Shown here piece by piece: positions 18,709 through 30,372 of a stretch of DNA of 64,000 bases. The stretch is from NCBI GenBank assembly GCA_963978895.1, contig OZ022238.1, forward strand, positions 31,917,593-31,981,592, in the 5' to 3' direction. Origin of the DNA: Erpobdella octoculata. Lineage: Eukaryota; Annelida; Clitellata; Hirudinida; Erpobdellidae. A program made the position numbers and the translations under genes. The notes under the pieces are model-generated. The model made no database searches. It saw only the letters and a program-made list of their open reading frames with translations, and had not been told where the DNA came from. The stretch's first letter is position 1. Each line of letters starts with the position of its first letter.

Positions 18709-19970
18709 GTTTAATTTTTTATTGCATATAAATTACTTTTTCTTTCATCTTGTTGTTTTGCATGTAAACCTTTTTTTTGGTCATGTGTTGCTTTTGTACA
18801 TTTTGTTTCAACATACTGTTAGTTTTTACATTTTTGAAATAATTTAATTTCAATATTGTTTGACTTATTTCCCTGGTATGTGCAAGATTGTGAAAAGTTG
18901 AAAATTGTGGCACATAGGTTAAATTCAAAGCTAGAAACTTGGGTGAGAATAAGATGCTGTCAAAATTATGGGAAAAGTATAAGAAAAAAAATCAAAAGAT
19001 GGTAATGTAAAATATCATTTTTTTCACTTCAGCAAATATACTATAAAACTGTCACAAAGTTTTTGAACTAATTCTTATAATACCTGCTCTTTCTCAATTC
19101 CAGAACCACTAAAGATAACTTTAAATTCTCATCAAAAATGTTATCAATCACAAATTGCTGTGATTCAATTGTCTAAGACACATTATCAGTTATCATCTAA
19201 TTATTTTAATTTACAATAAATCTAAATTATTTTAAATCATAGTATTTTATTTCCCTTATCATGTTAATCTTAGTTTGTCTTCTATCACTCATACATCATA
19301 TCAGTTACTAAGTCTAAGTAGTTTCATCATTTTCAATCACCAGTAACCATCATTAAATTAAGTTATAAATTATTTATCACCATAATATACCGTGACATCC
19401 TCGATACAAACAATCATGTGTTCTTGTCTTATAATCTCTCACCTTTTCATCAACTTTCTTTATTAAGATCTCATTTTGGACCAATGGTGAACAAAACACA
19501 AATGCTTTTAAATAAAATTTTTATGTCCTTAGGACTACACTACTACACTTACACTAGACTAGACTAGACTACTATAGATTATGTCACTAGGTCCTTATGT
19601 ATGTCTTTTTCAAGTTTTTCAAAGTAGTCACTAGTACTGACTAGTCTAGTTGACTAGTAGTGACTAGTAGTCCATGTCTCATCTTTCCAGGTACCGGGAG
19701 GGTTGTTACACCAAAAAGTTATTGAATTCAATAAAACAACTTGCTCTTTAAATTTTACTTTAAAACTTGTTAAAAAACTCTTTTAAGTGGGGTTCAAAGT
19801 TTAACGGAACAATTTTTCCGATAAAAATATATTATATTGCAAGCAACTATTGACTTATCATACGTATATAAGCACGTGATATTTTATAACGAATCAGAAG
19901 CCAAAAATCGACATTATTAACATAAAGTTTATAAATAGACAGAAGGGTGTATCTCTGAAATCTTAATTAA
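18709..19970. other. Anonymous AT-rich intron DNA with a CTAGT-rich patch
   Basis: No gene or known repeat is seen. At 19540-19680 there are many overlapping CTAGT/ACTAG motifs (ACTAGACTAGACTAGACTAC, then CTAGTTGACTAGTAGTGACT), a small low-complexity patch able to fold back. Confidence 0.5.
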
Positions 19971-21500
19971 TTTTTAATTTTCATAATTTTATTGGAAACC
20001 ATCATAATTCTTAATATGTGAGATATTTACGCGCTACAATTTTTAAATTTTCAAAAAAATTGTTTACAGGAGTTTCTTCTAATATCTCTTTAAATAGATA
20101 AAATTGATCTATCATTTTAAGTACAAACAATTTAATTTGATGGATAGCTTAACTCTCTAAAAAAAAAACTTTTTTTGTCAAAATTTATTAATTATACCTT
20201 AAATGAAAAGGTTTTTATTTAGCACTAGTCGTGCAACTATAAAGTTAAAACTTTAAATACTCATTCAGAAAAAGCTAGGTTGAAAAAATATAAAATTTGG
20301 TCACTAACTTTTAATTAGTTTAAAAATTATTGAAGCAAAGCAATGAAATCACCTTTGTTAACATTTTAATTCCCTATATTGTTAAATGTTGAGCTACAAA
20401 ACAATAAATTCAGATAATTGTCCAAAATTATCTAAAGTTTCATCCTATGAAGTTTGGTTAAAAAATTCGCTTTTGTTTAAAACTTATTTACTTAAAACAA
20501 AGGACCGAAAGCTTCATTGAAACCGTACACTTTACAAAATATACTGTAGCTTAAATTTAACATTAAACGTTTAGCTACAACGTTAAAACTTAATAATCTA
20601 AAGAAACGTATTAAAAATTACTATCATTTTTCGAATATCAAGTATGGTTAAAAATCTTCAATTGGTAAAAAAGATATTCCCTGTACGGAATAAAAGTATT
20701 TTTATCAATTAAACAGATAATGGATGACCTATAAAACTACAGTTACAGATAACTGTCTTAAATTACCCTTTCTATTACTGCCTCAAATTTGGTTGAGAAA
20801 TATTAATTGGTTAAAATGTTATTGGCGAAAAATCGAGCCAAAAAATTGCACGAGTGCTAACCATTACTTAAATATCTTTACCATGGCTGTAAACGTTGAC
20901 CTTCAAAACTCAAATTTTTGGCTTTTTTTACGAATTAGTTAAGGTTTTAACATGTAAAGTTTGAATGAAATATTTCAAGCGGTTTGGGCGTTATTCGTGA
21001 AAAACCGACGAAACGAAGCTAATATAGACCTAACCGTTTATGAAATATCTTTATTTTGGCATTAATCGTTGAGCTACAAAGTTGTAAATTCACATTTATT
21101 TTAAATAGTAGCAATATTTTTATTGTATGAAATTTGGTAAGAAACTATCAAGCGGTTGAAAAGATATTCGAGAAAAGTAAATTAAAAAACTTGAGTGTAT
21201 CGAGAACTCATATTCGAGCTTTGTGTCAGATGCTTCAGTATATTGGTCTAAGTGCCTTTTTTTACGAAACTCAAAATATAATTAAAATAATTAAATTTAT
21301 TTAGAATAATAGTAAATAATACGTTTTTTTAAGTGGTTACTGAAAATTTCAGCTCTTTAACGCTTTTAATTCGGCTAATTATTCGAAAAATGTAAAATCG
21401 CGCAAATTTTTCAAAAGCTGAAAATTCAAAATTTTAACTTTCAAAAATTTTTTTTTTCGATCAATTCTTTTATGTTTGTCTATCTGAACATATTAAAGTG
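19970..21500. repeat. Degenerate tandem repeat, period about 160-180 bp
   Basis: Recurrent modules of GTTGAGCTACAAA (20389, 20568 and 21066, with weaker matches between) and ATGAAATTTGGTAAGAAACT ... AAGCGGTT ... AAGATATTC. The copies are strongly diverged. It lies in intron 4. Confidence 0.55.
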
Positions 21501-21596
21501 AAAACCGCATTTTAATTAAACTCTCCGCACTCAGAACTACTACGTCGTCTAATGGCAATCTGTAATCCGAGTAGGATTATAATAATAATAATAATA

Positions 21597-21860
21597 ATAA
21601 TAACGGTGTATGCGGTGTTTTACGGTGCCGCTGGGAGTCCAGCATACTACTCGCTAGCTCCACAAGTGCACAAAGGGCTTTAACCCCAACAAAAGTTGGT
21701 ACTCATTTATTGACCACTAAATGATGAACCGCTGATTTGACGTGGGCACATGTGAGTTAGGTTCTTGCTCAAGGAGATTAAGTGCCCAGACCAGGAATCC
21801 AACCCGGGTCCTACAACTCTCAAAGCCGGTGTCTATACCACCGGACCAGCCGGAGCCGCT
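21597..21860 (-). repeat. tRNA-derived SINE (family 2)
   Basis: The minus strand starts GGTATAGACACCGGCTTTGA, with box B-like GGGTTGGATTCC, the GAGCAAGAACC body, the TAAATGAGTACCAACTTTTG segment and GCCGCATAC-like end. A short (ATA)n at 21578-21604 marks its tail. Confidence 0.8.
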
Positions 21861-22960
21861 AATTTTTGTAGGAGCCGGAGCCAGAACCGAAAATATCTGG
21901 CGGCTCCGACTCTCAATTTTTTTTTATAAAAGCAGTATTTTTTTCAAGACGATAAGCTTTGAAATTCTAAAGTTATTTGATTGTTTATCTCCCTCAAAGT
22001 TGAAATGTTTTAATATTTTACGAACATCACAACAGCAACAGCCTTCAATCAAATGATAGCACGCGTGCACATCACCACAAGAAATCTTTAATGAATCGTT
22101 TTCGTTTTAAATTTTGTTTACTCACCAAACTCTGTTTTTGGTTACATTGTTATTTTTGAACTTTTTTTAATTTAATTTTTTTTTTAATTTTTAAAATTTC
22201 ATTAAACAAGTGAATCAAAAAAACAGTTTTTTATAAACACTTTTTTATATAATCGATTGTGTAGGCCACATTCTGTTACATAAGCAACGAGCATATTAGC
22301 ATAGACAATAAATAGTTCAACGACAATATCACAAATAATTACTTAATTAAATTTTGTCGTTAAGGACAATATCACAAATAATTACTTAATTGAATTTTGT
22401 CCAATCGATCCGAAAACTTGATAGAATGCATTGTTAATCAGTTCGGAGGTATGTTTAAATTTTTAAGTCTCGAGCTCATCGGGAAGTTAGTTTAAAGTCA
22501 ATTGCAAATTTTGACTACAGATCGACAGACAGAGAAGTCAAGTTAAGTAAAAGTGTGTAAAAATAATACAATTATGTACCAAATATGACACTCGAAACGA
22601 AAGTTGGAATAAAAAAATGTGTGTCAAGATTTGCTTTCGTTTGAGTGTTTATATTCTTATAAAATAATTACAATTTTTTAAATTGCATATTATTTTTTTT
22701 AATTTATAGTAAAAATATTTTAATTTCGTGAAATAATTTTATCAAGCATTTAAAATTAAGTTTTTGCTGCGCCGAAAAACATAAACGCACCCTTTCAAAT
22801 TGCGCAAGTTTGCCTCGTGTGACAGCCCCTTTATAGGGAGCCGGAGCCGAGCCACAAAAAACAATGGCGGCTCCGCAAGCCTGCACTGGACCAACACGTC
22901 CCACGACGTATGTATGAATGTATGTATGTTAGAAATTTCGCATAACGCGGCGGCCGCACT
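21861..22960. repeat. Possible non-autonomous element with GGAGCCG-rich ends; 44-bp tandem duplication
   Basis: The left side (GCCGGAGCCGCTAATTTTTG) and the right side (ACAATGGCGGCTCCGC) are partly inverted, as in hAT-type ends, but no target duplication could be read. Inside, 22321-22402 holds a 44-bp direct repeat (ACAATATCACAAATAATTAC). 22961-23629 is anonymous intron DNA. Confidence 0.35.
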
Positions 22961-23629
22961 GGTCATTAGTCAGCAGTTGATAAAATGTGTGCGCGCAGGC
23001 ATGTAATAAAAGTTTATAATGCGTAAAATATGAGATTTTAAAAAATCCATTATTTTTGACGGGCTATCTCTAGTATTATGAATAAGGAATATGTGGTAAA
23101 GACTAAATATGAAAAATTGATAGCTATTTAGTGAAGTCCTTTATATAGGAAATTGAGCTACCAGCACCAGACCTAATTAATATTCATTAAGGCCAGCTCA
23201 AAGCTAACTGCACCAAAATGTTTAATTTTTTAAATTACAAACTTAAATTTTTAATGAAATGGATTAGTCAATCGATTTTTTTTTATTTATACCAATAGTC
23301 CATGCGACTATTAGGTATACCTTTTGTCCCTATTCAAGAACCTTTCAATTGGAGTCGCTAAATTGGCATGTATTGCGCGTCTAGATATTATAAATCTATG
23401 GAGGTATAATTGCCGTTTTTAAAGTTTTTAGACACAATAAAAACACACATTTGCAAAAACAAAAAGTGTGTTCCATTGTGTAATCAAGTTTTTGATAAAG
23501 AAAAACTGTATCGTGCATTTTTTTTATTTTAACACACATTTTGTAACTTACATAAATATCATGATTAGATAAGATTTCTTATTGAAAATTCCAAAACCAA
23601 ACTCAATTTCATGTAAATAAATTATGAAC

Positions 23630-23732
23630 CTGAACCATAGGAAGAAAATCATCAAACTCTAAATAATTACGGTCCGGCTTTGAACAGATGTGAACAAACA
23701 TTGCTGCCTCATCAAAACAGCTTTTTGTTAAA
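23630..23732 (-). CDS. PPP2R3: PP2A regulatory subunit B'' exon 4
   Basis: Completes codon AG/T and encodes SLTKSCFDEAAMFVHICSKP followed by DRNYLEFDDFLPMVQ, matching the B'' block DDA.KF..LL..P...YL...DF.P.(L/V)Q. The acceptor is TTATGCAG/TTT and the donor CAG/GTTCAT. Phase 2 in, 0 out. Confidence 0.9.
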
Positions 23733-23813
23733 CTGCATAAAAATGATTAATTCATAAGAGCAGATTATTTTAAGAATTTTAGACTAATCTTCTCCTATCA
23801 CTTTTTAAACTAC

Positions 23814-23920
23814 CTCCTCCATCCATCCAAGAAATTCTGAAATGTAATAAACTCTGCTGATTCTTCTGAAGAGAGATATTTGAAGAATGGAGCTTTCCAA
23901 TAATAAGGCAGATTACAGAC
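23814..23920 (-). CDS. PPP2R3: PP2A regulatory subunit B'' exon 3
   Basis: VCNLPYYWKAPFFKYLSSEE then SAEFITFQNFLDGWR, matching VCGCPLYWKAP.F...G....G.V....F..MWR of human B'' subunits. The acceptor is TTTTGAAG/GTC and the donor GGAG/GTAGTT. 107 nt, phase 0 in and 2 out, which fits exon 4. Confidence 0.92.
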
Positions 23921-24103
23921 CTTCAAAAAAATCTCTGATATAACATACCAGTTAAGCCAGTAAAGGACAAACTTGCAATTAGTTATTGCTTAAATTCATC
24001 TCATTTATAACCTCAATAATTATAAGTATTTATTAAAGTTAATCTATTTAGATTTTATCTGAATATTCTAAGCAAACATCAAACAAAATAATAATACAAT
24101 GAC

Positions 24104-24502
24104 CTTCATAAGGGGACCAATATTTTTAAGAGACATTTTATTGCTTTCCACTTTTTCAAATTCATCTTGAACAAGTTTTACAACTTCTACATTTTTTGCT
24201 TCAACAGATAACTCAGGAACTCCCATAGGGAAATAAAAAGGCTTTATGTGTCGAGTTGAACTTTCTGAATCAAAAGCTGTTAATTCTGCTGTAGCAGTTT
24301 TTTGTGAATTTAATGTTTCTGATCCTGATTTTATGGTAGGTTCTGAAACATCAACATGTTTACTATCTTGAACTTCAGAAAGTGGTTCTTTTTTTAGTTC
24401 AGTTGGCCTAGTTTGTAAAGGCTTAATAATTTGACTTGATAGGTTTCTTGATCCTATACAACTTCTTGAAGTTTTTTGGTCCTCAATAGCTTTTTCAGTA
24501 GC
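24104..24502 (-). CDS. PPP2R3: PP2A regulatory subunit B'' exon 2 (linker and FYFP motif)
   Basis: 133 codons. The first two thirds are a low-complexity Ser/Thr/Lys-rich linker (ATEKAIEDQKTSRSCIGSRN ...). The end has HIKPFYFPMGVPELSVEAKN and VVKLVQDEFEKVESNKMSLK NIGPLMK, the start of the conserved B'' core (IP.FYFP.G.P......I...F......M..I..VCG). The acceptor is TTTAAAG/GCT and the donor ATGAAG/GTCATT (non-consensus +3 to +5). Both phases are 0, so either first exon can join it. Confidence 0.88.
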
Positions 24503-25002
24503 CTTTAAATTTAACAAAATAATTAAAATCCATTAAACAGAACAAAATTAATAAATTATAATTAACACCTCAAACAGATTTTGTTTAACAAATACCATAC
24601 AATACATTTACAACAGAATGGCAAATGACAAGAGCTGTTCAGATGTAAGTCTTATCTGAATTACCAATCTGTTTGGAAATCTGTTTGTTGTCACCAAAAA
24701 GAAATGTTTGTTGTCACATCATGATTAAATATACCACACACTTTATGCAAAAAGTATCAGTTTATGAAAAAAGACTAATGTTTTTTTTAGCTTCAATCTG
24801 GTATATAACACTTGTTTTCTTATGTTAATGTAACAAAATTGGACTATTTTATTGAAAGAATCGGCACCAGCCGTTAATGTGAAACTTTACCATATTTTAT
24901 CACTTATTTTGGTTTTAGCAGATTTACAGCAACTAGAGAAGATAAATTGACTAATGTACATATTTGGTCACTCGAACATATCATTAACAAATCCCATCTT
25001 AC

Positions 25003-25251
25003 CCTATAAACAAGTGAGAAGCTGTGATCATGTGTACTGTCCAAAACAATTCTTCGTATGTCTGATTTCTGCTTAATAGGTAAGCAAATGCCAAAATGTA
25101 TAGAAGAACATGTCAACTGCTCTATGTAAGGACAAGCATCACAACCATGAATTGTTTGACATCTTTTCAGATCCACAATGATAGGTTCATAAAAAACAAT
25201 ACGAGAACGTATTATCTCAATGGGTAATCCCATCATTACATCTGCAGCCAT
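25003..25251 (-). CDS. PPP2R3: PP2A regulatory subunit B'' alternative first exon (PR130-like)
   Basis: 83 codons from ATG 25251 (MAADVMMGLPIEIIRSRIVF). The stretch YEPIIVDLKRCQTIHGCDAC ... CSSIHFGIC resembles the N-terminus of human PR130 (HYSSVVIDRRFEQAIHYCTG), with matching Cys and His spacing. The donor is AGG/GTAAGA (consensus), phase 0. No splice acceptor is needed if transcription starts just upstream; 25252-25560 may therefore hold a promoter. The PR130 comparison is from memory and moderate in strength. Confidence 0.75.
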
Positions 25252-25587
25252 TGCTTAGCTTATTTGCTTAGTCGGCTTTAGTCACTTTAGTGCCTTAGTT
25301 TTTCTAGGATAGTTAGTGACAACAGTATTTTTAAAACAGACAATTAGTATATTAATGTATTCAAGAAGTCTATTAAAAAACGCGTCTTCCAAGAATTTAA
25401 CACTCGGTCACTTTTCACAATCCCAGCTCAGAGTTCAGTAAACGCTGTCGAAAATAATACTAATGACTCGAAGCAGTACACAACTAAAGTAAACGCACTG
25501 CAGACTCAAATTGTAATTTCAACACGGCTGGGGAGGTTTAAATAGACAACATAGTATAGCAAGCGCAACAACGGTGCTGCATTTTAC

Positions 25588-26275
25588 GTTATAACTATTA
25601 CCAAGGCAGTAGGCGCATGTAGCCGGGGCAATAAGCGGTAAAATTGCTACTGAGCCGGCGGTTTTGCCAAAACAATTGATTCTTCGATCAATTGATAAAG
25701 ATGTACATATTTTCTAAAAGGTTAGGGTTTAATTCTAGGTTTTAATTTTAACACGGGACTGCCGTCTCAGTAGCAATTTTACAGTCGCTGCTATTGCCCC
25801 GGCGGTTTGCCGTAAAAATAATCGGTAAAATTGCTACTGCGCCGGCAGTCCCGTGTTAAAATTAAAACCTAACCATCTTTATCAATTGATCGAAGAATCA
25901 ATTGTTTTGGCAAAACCGCCGGCTCAGTAGCAATTTTAGGTCACTGCTATTGCCCCGGCGGTTCGACGTGATTGCAATCGGTAAAATTGCTACTAACCCT
26001 ATCCCTAGCTCTAACCCTAACCCTAACCCGAACCTTAACCCTACCCCTAACCATATCCCTATCCCTAAACCCTATCCTAGGTAGTAGCATAAAAATTTCA
26101 AAATAATTTTTTTTGATTTCATTAATATTTTTATAGAAAGGTACAAATTCTGAGTTTGAATATACCATATAGTGTAAAAAAAATAAAATTAATAATGATA
26201 TAGCGTACCGCCGTGGCAATAGTATTAACTTATAGTATTACCGGCGCCTACTGCCTTGGTAATAGTTATAACGAT
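25588..26275. mobile_element. MITE with 30-bp terminal inverted repeats and internal palindromes
   Basis: The left end CGTTATAACTATTACCAAGG (25590 on) is the exact inverse of the right end CCTTGGTAATAGTTATAACG (to about 26274), extending to 30 bp with CAGTAGGCGC. Inside, 25620-25930 is a long imperfect palindrome around 25800 (CACGGGACTGCCG / CGGCAGTCCCGTG). A telomere-like block sits at 25995-26075. It has no coding capacity and no clear target duplication. A shorter relative is at 15.7-15.96 kb. Confidence 0.8.
25995..26080. repeat. Interstitial telomere-like (CCCTAA)n block
   Basis: Degenerate CCCTAACCCTAACCC units drifting into CCCTATCCCTAA, about 80 bp, enclosed in the MITE. Confidence 0.85.
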
Positions 26276-26504
26276 TTCAGTGCACAGACGAGTACACTTG
26301 CAACACAAATTCGATCTCTGCGTACTCTAAACAATAAAACTTGGTCTTCAATGACGGATCCCCAACCGATAACCAGCTATTTTGAGAGAAAACGTTTACA
26401 GATTGGCACTTCATGGGGGTCATTTTTTGCCAAAAACCCTCACTACGCCACTGGGTCACAACTCAGTGCTATAATGCTGCTGTTATGACTGAACACAATA
26501 CGGG
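26276..26504. other. Anonymous spacer
   Basis: Short frames on both strands; nothing recognised. Confidence 0.4.
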
Positions 26505-26800
26505 TTTTCATTGAAGAACCAAGAAAACAAGTAAAGGAAAAAACGAGTTTTCAACACAAACTTTGATTTCAAATACACTCAATATAGAAATAAGAAAGAT
26601 GTTTAAATTAAGTTTTTTTAATTGAATCATGTATTGTCATCCAATATGAAGCTATGCTGAAGGTTTCAGCTTCCTCGCTAGTCAAAAAGCTGGTTAAACT
26701 TTACTTGCAAGACTTGTGTACAGAGAAAGCCACAAACACACACACACACAGATTGTAACCTAAATAAAAGTTTGTAAAAACAAAATTGCAATATTTTATA
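26505..26800 (+). repeat. PLE 3'-end-like segment, inverted relative to 32.0-32.3 kb
   Basis: AAGTAAAGGAAAAAACGAGT to CAGATTGTAACCTAAATAAA matches the reverse complement of 32025-32270 at roughly 85%. At 32 kb that sequence directly follows the tail of a PLE ORF, so this looks like the 3' untranslated part of the same lineage. Confidence 0.65.
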
Positions 26801-27764
26801 ATGTGATAATTGTTCACAGAATTTGGTAACATACATGCAACCAAAAAAGAAGCAATGATTTGGACAATCGATGCACTTTATGTTTTCTTCACTCGTTTCA
26901 CCCAGCGCTGGAAAAGGCTCAAAGCTGTTGTACCTGTTGCTTTAAGCTCTGACTCCAATACCAGGAGAGAAAAAAGAAGCAGATTAACTTGTTGACAAAT
27001 AAGAGGTTCCAGGATCCTTATAGAGGATAAGGTCGTACCACTTCGTGAAATACACCACAGCAGCACCGGGAACGGCTAGTGCTTATGGGATCACAGTTTT
27101 TACCTGCCACCCGAACGTGTATCCGAAATCGGAATATGCCGAACTCCATTAACCCCAGTCGTTAAAATGGTACTTATTTATTGACCAATGAAAGATGAAA
27201 GATGAAAGACTGACTCAGCTTCCTCGCTAGTCAAAAAGCTGGTTAAACTTTACTTGCAAGACTTGTGTACAGAGAAAGCCACAAACACACACACACACAG
27301 ATTGTAACCTAAATAAAAGTTTGTAAAAACAAAATTGCAATATTTTATAATGTGATAATTGTTCACAGAATTTGGTAACATACATGCAACCAAAAAAGAA
27401 GCAATGATTTGGACAATCGATGCACTTTATGTTTTCTTCACTCGTTTCACCCAGCGCTGGAAAAGGCTCAAAGCTGTTGTACCTGTTGCTTTAAGCTCTG
27501 ACTCCAATACCAGGAGAGAAAAAAGAAGCAGATTAACTTGTTGACAAATAAGAGGTTCCAGGATCCTTATAGAGGATAAGGTCGTACCACTTCGTGAAAT
27601 ACACCACAGCAGCACCGGGAACGGCTAGTGCTTATGGGATCACAGTTTTTACCTGCCACCCGAACGTGTATCCGAAATCGGAATATGCCGAACTCCATTA
27701 ACCCCAGTCGTTAAAATGGTACTTATTTATTGACCAATGAAAGATGAAAGACTGACTTGGCCTG
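26667..27764 (+). repeat. 549-bp near-perfect tandem duplication
   Basis: The block beginning CAGCTTCCTCGCTAGTCAAA at 26667 recurs at 27216. The two copies appear identical except for one extra GAAAGAT in the first. Each copy includes part of the PLE-like 3' end, a (CA)n, and the front part of a SINE body. Confidence 0.92.
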
Positions 27765-27876
27765 AGCAGTGTGAGTGAATTCCTTGCTCAACAGAACTAC
27801 GCCTCGCCGCGACTGAGATTTGAACCCATGACAACAGGATAGCATAACTATTTTCACCACTGTGCCACGGTGCATG
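27640..27876 (-). repeat. tRNA-derived SINE (family 3)
   Basis: The minus strand begins at a tRNA-like head with GTGGCACAGTGGTGAAAATA and box B-like GGGTTCAAATCTC. It carries the TTGAGCAAGGAATTC body and the GGTCAATAAATAAGTACCAT segment shared with family 2. A headless piece of the same SINE is in the first copy of the 549-bp duplication (27088-27205). Confidence 0.75.
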
Positions 27877-29236
27877 CATAATAATCAACTTATGAACTTC
27901 CATGACGCAGCCTTAGATTTAAAGGTCTCCAAAATTAATTTCAAGGTTTGCAAACATTCAAGCAAGCAAGATTGGCAGTGATGTTAATAAAAAATTAAAT
28001 AATAAAACTAAAAACGCTTTTATAAAATGCTAAAAAAGTACAAAATAAATTATAAGCACAAGAGCGTAAGAAGCAATCGTTGCGATCGTAGGAATTCAAG
28101 AAAATGTGCGCAGCTTTTATGGTTTTTTTAAACCGAAAAACAATTCTAAGCCAACTCTGTATAGTATATAGCGTGTATTGTATAGCAATTCACCTTAAAG
28201 GTCAATAAACTAAACTACACAATTCTTCTAAAAAGTGTAACATAAATTCAGTTTTTGAATTTTCCTTAATCCTGTATCCACCCCTGGCAGCACATTATAT
28301 TACCAGACTGGTTACGTGACTTTAAAATTGAATTGGGCACGTTGTTATCATGCGATGCATTATATCGATACATCCGATACCAAATAGTGATGTTTGATAA
28401 ATCCTTGGCATGACACGCGTTTTCTTCTTCCTTAAAAACTCGGATGTACAGCCGATAAATAGGTTACAAAGACTGAATGATTGAGTTGAATTATGAGCTC
28501 AAGATGGCGTGTGATAGTCAAAAACATGGTCATGGATACAGCTTTTTATCTTGCCCTTTCAATTAATCAAACAAACCTGTATAGCATATTTTATTAACCC
28601 AAACAATTCACTAAATAAAAATGTTCCCAATAAGAAAAATATTTTAACTTTGAAGTAAAGATACAAGAAATTCTCAAATTTTGTTAACTCCAACTCCCAA
28701 AGCCTGCGTTACCAACAGCAAATTCGTCTACAAAATTATTTATAGCACAAAAGTCGTGGCATCACACAGGATACAAACAAATGGTGAGATAGATAGCCAG
28801 ACTTGATTATATTATATATTTGTTTCGACCCGGAACGTCATATCGGAGGGGCCATTGCCCCCATGACTTTGAGCCCCCCTGGCTTTGAAGTGAGCTCCCC
28901 AAAAAGTCAGTGACCCTTTATAAAATTGACGTAGGCCACTCTTAAACAGTAACATTCTATAACTAACAAGTAAACAGTAAAAAACGAGGTTTTTCCTCAA
29001 ATTCCTTATATTTCAAGAATGGCTAGCTTTTGATTTATTGCAATTTTTTTTAAACAATTTTTTTGAATTTTGCAAATGTTTATTTAATTGTATTTGATTT
29101 GGTTTAAAACATAAGTAATTATTTTAAATAACAATAAAACTTTTTCAAAAAATTGGCAAACTTCAATAGAATCCAGAAATTTTGATTCAAACATTCAAGT
29201 AGTCAAGCAAGCAAGAAAGACCGGCGATGAAGTTAA
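27877..29236. other. Anonymous intron DNA
   Basis: AT-rich, without a recognised gene or repeat. Confidence 0.4.
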
Positions 29237-29317
29237 TATAAGCGAGCGGGAATAGGAGGCAAGCGGGCATGGAAACAGGAGTGAGAAAAAAACGATAGAA
29301 AAACCTCTAAAACCCGC

Positions 29318-29320
<3 letters not shown>
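29237..29320 (-). repeat. CTAGCGGG-family fragment
   Basis: GAGCGGGAATAGGAGGCAAG units lead to ACCTCTAAAACCCGCTAC and then (AT)n. Confidence 0.6.
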
Positions 29321-29352
<32 letters not shown>

Positions 29353-29359
29353 GCAATTT

Positions 29360-29958
29360 CTATTTCTTTCTTTTTTAGTCCTTTCTCTTGGCCTCTCCTG
29401 TTCCCAGATCCTTTCCCGCTTGCTCTCTCGTTCCCGCTCCTACTCGATCTCCTGTTCCCACTCCCACTCGCTCTCCCATTCCCATTCGGCAAGTAATACG
29501 TGTTACGAAATCGTAAATTTTTCTTCCATCTATCTCTTAATAATTTGCAATAACACGCAATCGGTCACATTATGCAAGACTGTCAAGCAAGTAATGCCTG
29601 TTACGCAATTGTAAATGTGCTTCGAAAATTTATGCAATGATCATGTATAGGCACTTTTGGCCCGGAAGGTTTTTTGACCCCCTTGAGCCAGGAGATCGGA
29701 GTTGGGAGTCCAAACCTTCTTAACATTCTTCCCATGTATGAGAACTGCCTCCTTGCCAAATTTCATCAAGATCGCTCCCCCGCTCCGCTCATTTTGTGAC
29801 CGATTTCAGTTTTTTTCACAAAAACCTTCTCCCATTGCCCCTCAAGCTTGTGTAAAAATTGCACTAAGATCGGATGAATGGTGTAGCAATGCATAAAGGA
29901 CATCTATACTTACATATATAATAAGTTGCGTTATCAACTGTTTAATAATAATAATCTC

Positions 29959-29989
<31 letters not shown>

Positions 29990-30148
29990 GATATATAGAT
30001 TCCCGCTCGCTCCGCTCATTTTTTGCCCGATTTCAATTTTTTTCACAACTATCTTTTCCTGTATGAGAACTACCTCCTTGCCAAATTTCATCATGATCGC
30101 TCCAGCGGTTTGGATTTTTATAAGAGACAGACTCACAAACTCACAGTC

Positions 30149-30201
<53 letters not shown>

Positions 30202-30205
30202 TAAT
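29360..30205 (+). repeat. CTAGCGGG-family right ends (two copies) with (AT)n
   Basis: The CT-rich interior (29380-29490) leads to the end motif AAGATCGGATGAATGGTGTA (29860). A second truncated copy has ATGATCGCTCCAGCGGTTTG (30090) and AGAGACAGACTCACAAACTC. (AT)n at 29962-29996 and 30150-30200. Confidence 0.65.
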
Positions 30206-30254
30206 TTCATGAATTTTTAGCCATTTTGTTTTTAAAACAAAATCATTTATGAAC

Positions 30255-30372
30255 ATGAAAGTATCAGTGAAATTATCGCAATAATTTTTGCTCCAAATAG
30301 CATCGCGATAACGACTGTGATACTAAATGCAGAAATACCCATTGTGATACAGTATCGCGATATTAACAACTC
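30255..30372. repeat. Possible hAT-type end (ATCGCGATATTAACAA)
   Basis: The run of GTGATACAGTATCGCGATAT and TAACAACTCTG resembles the terminal sequence of a widespread hAT MITE type. The other end was not identified. 30373-31505 is anonymous. Confidence 0.35.

Noticed and set aside
24068..24103. Extension of exon 2 (VIVLLFCLMFA) as a membrane segment
   Set aside because: This is intron sequence after the donor; joining to exon 3 restores the conserved PLMK-VCN..YYWKAP block.
24904..25002. Extension of the PR130-like exon to the stop at 24904
   Set aside because: A consensus donor (AGG/GTAAGA) at 25003 in phase with exon 2 is more likely; residues beyond it (VRWDLLMICS...) resemble nothing.
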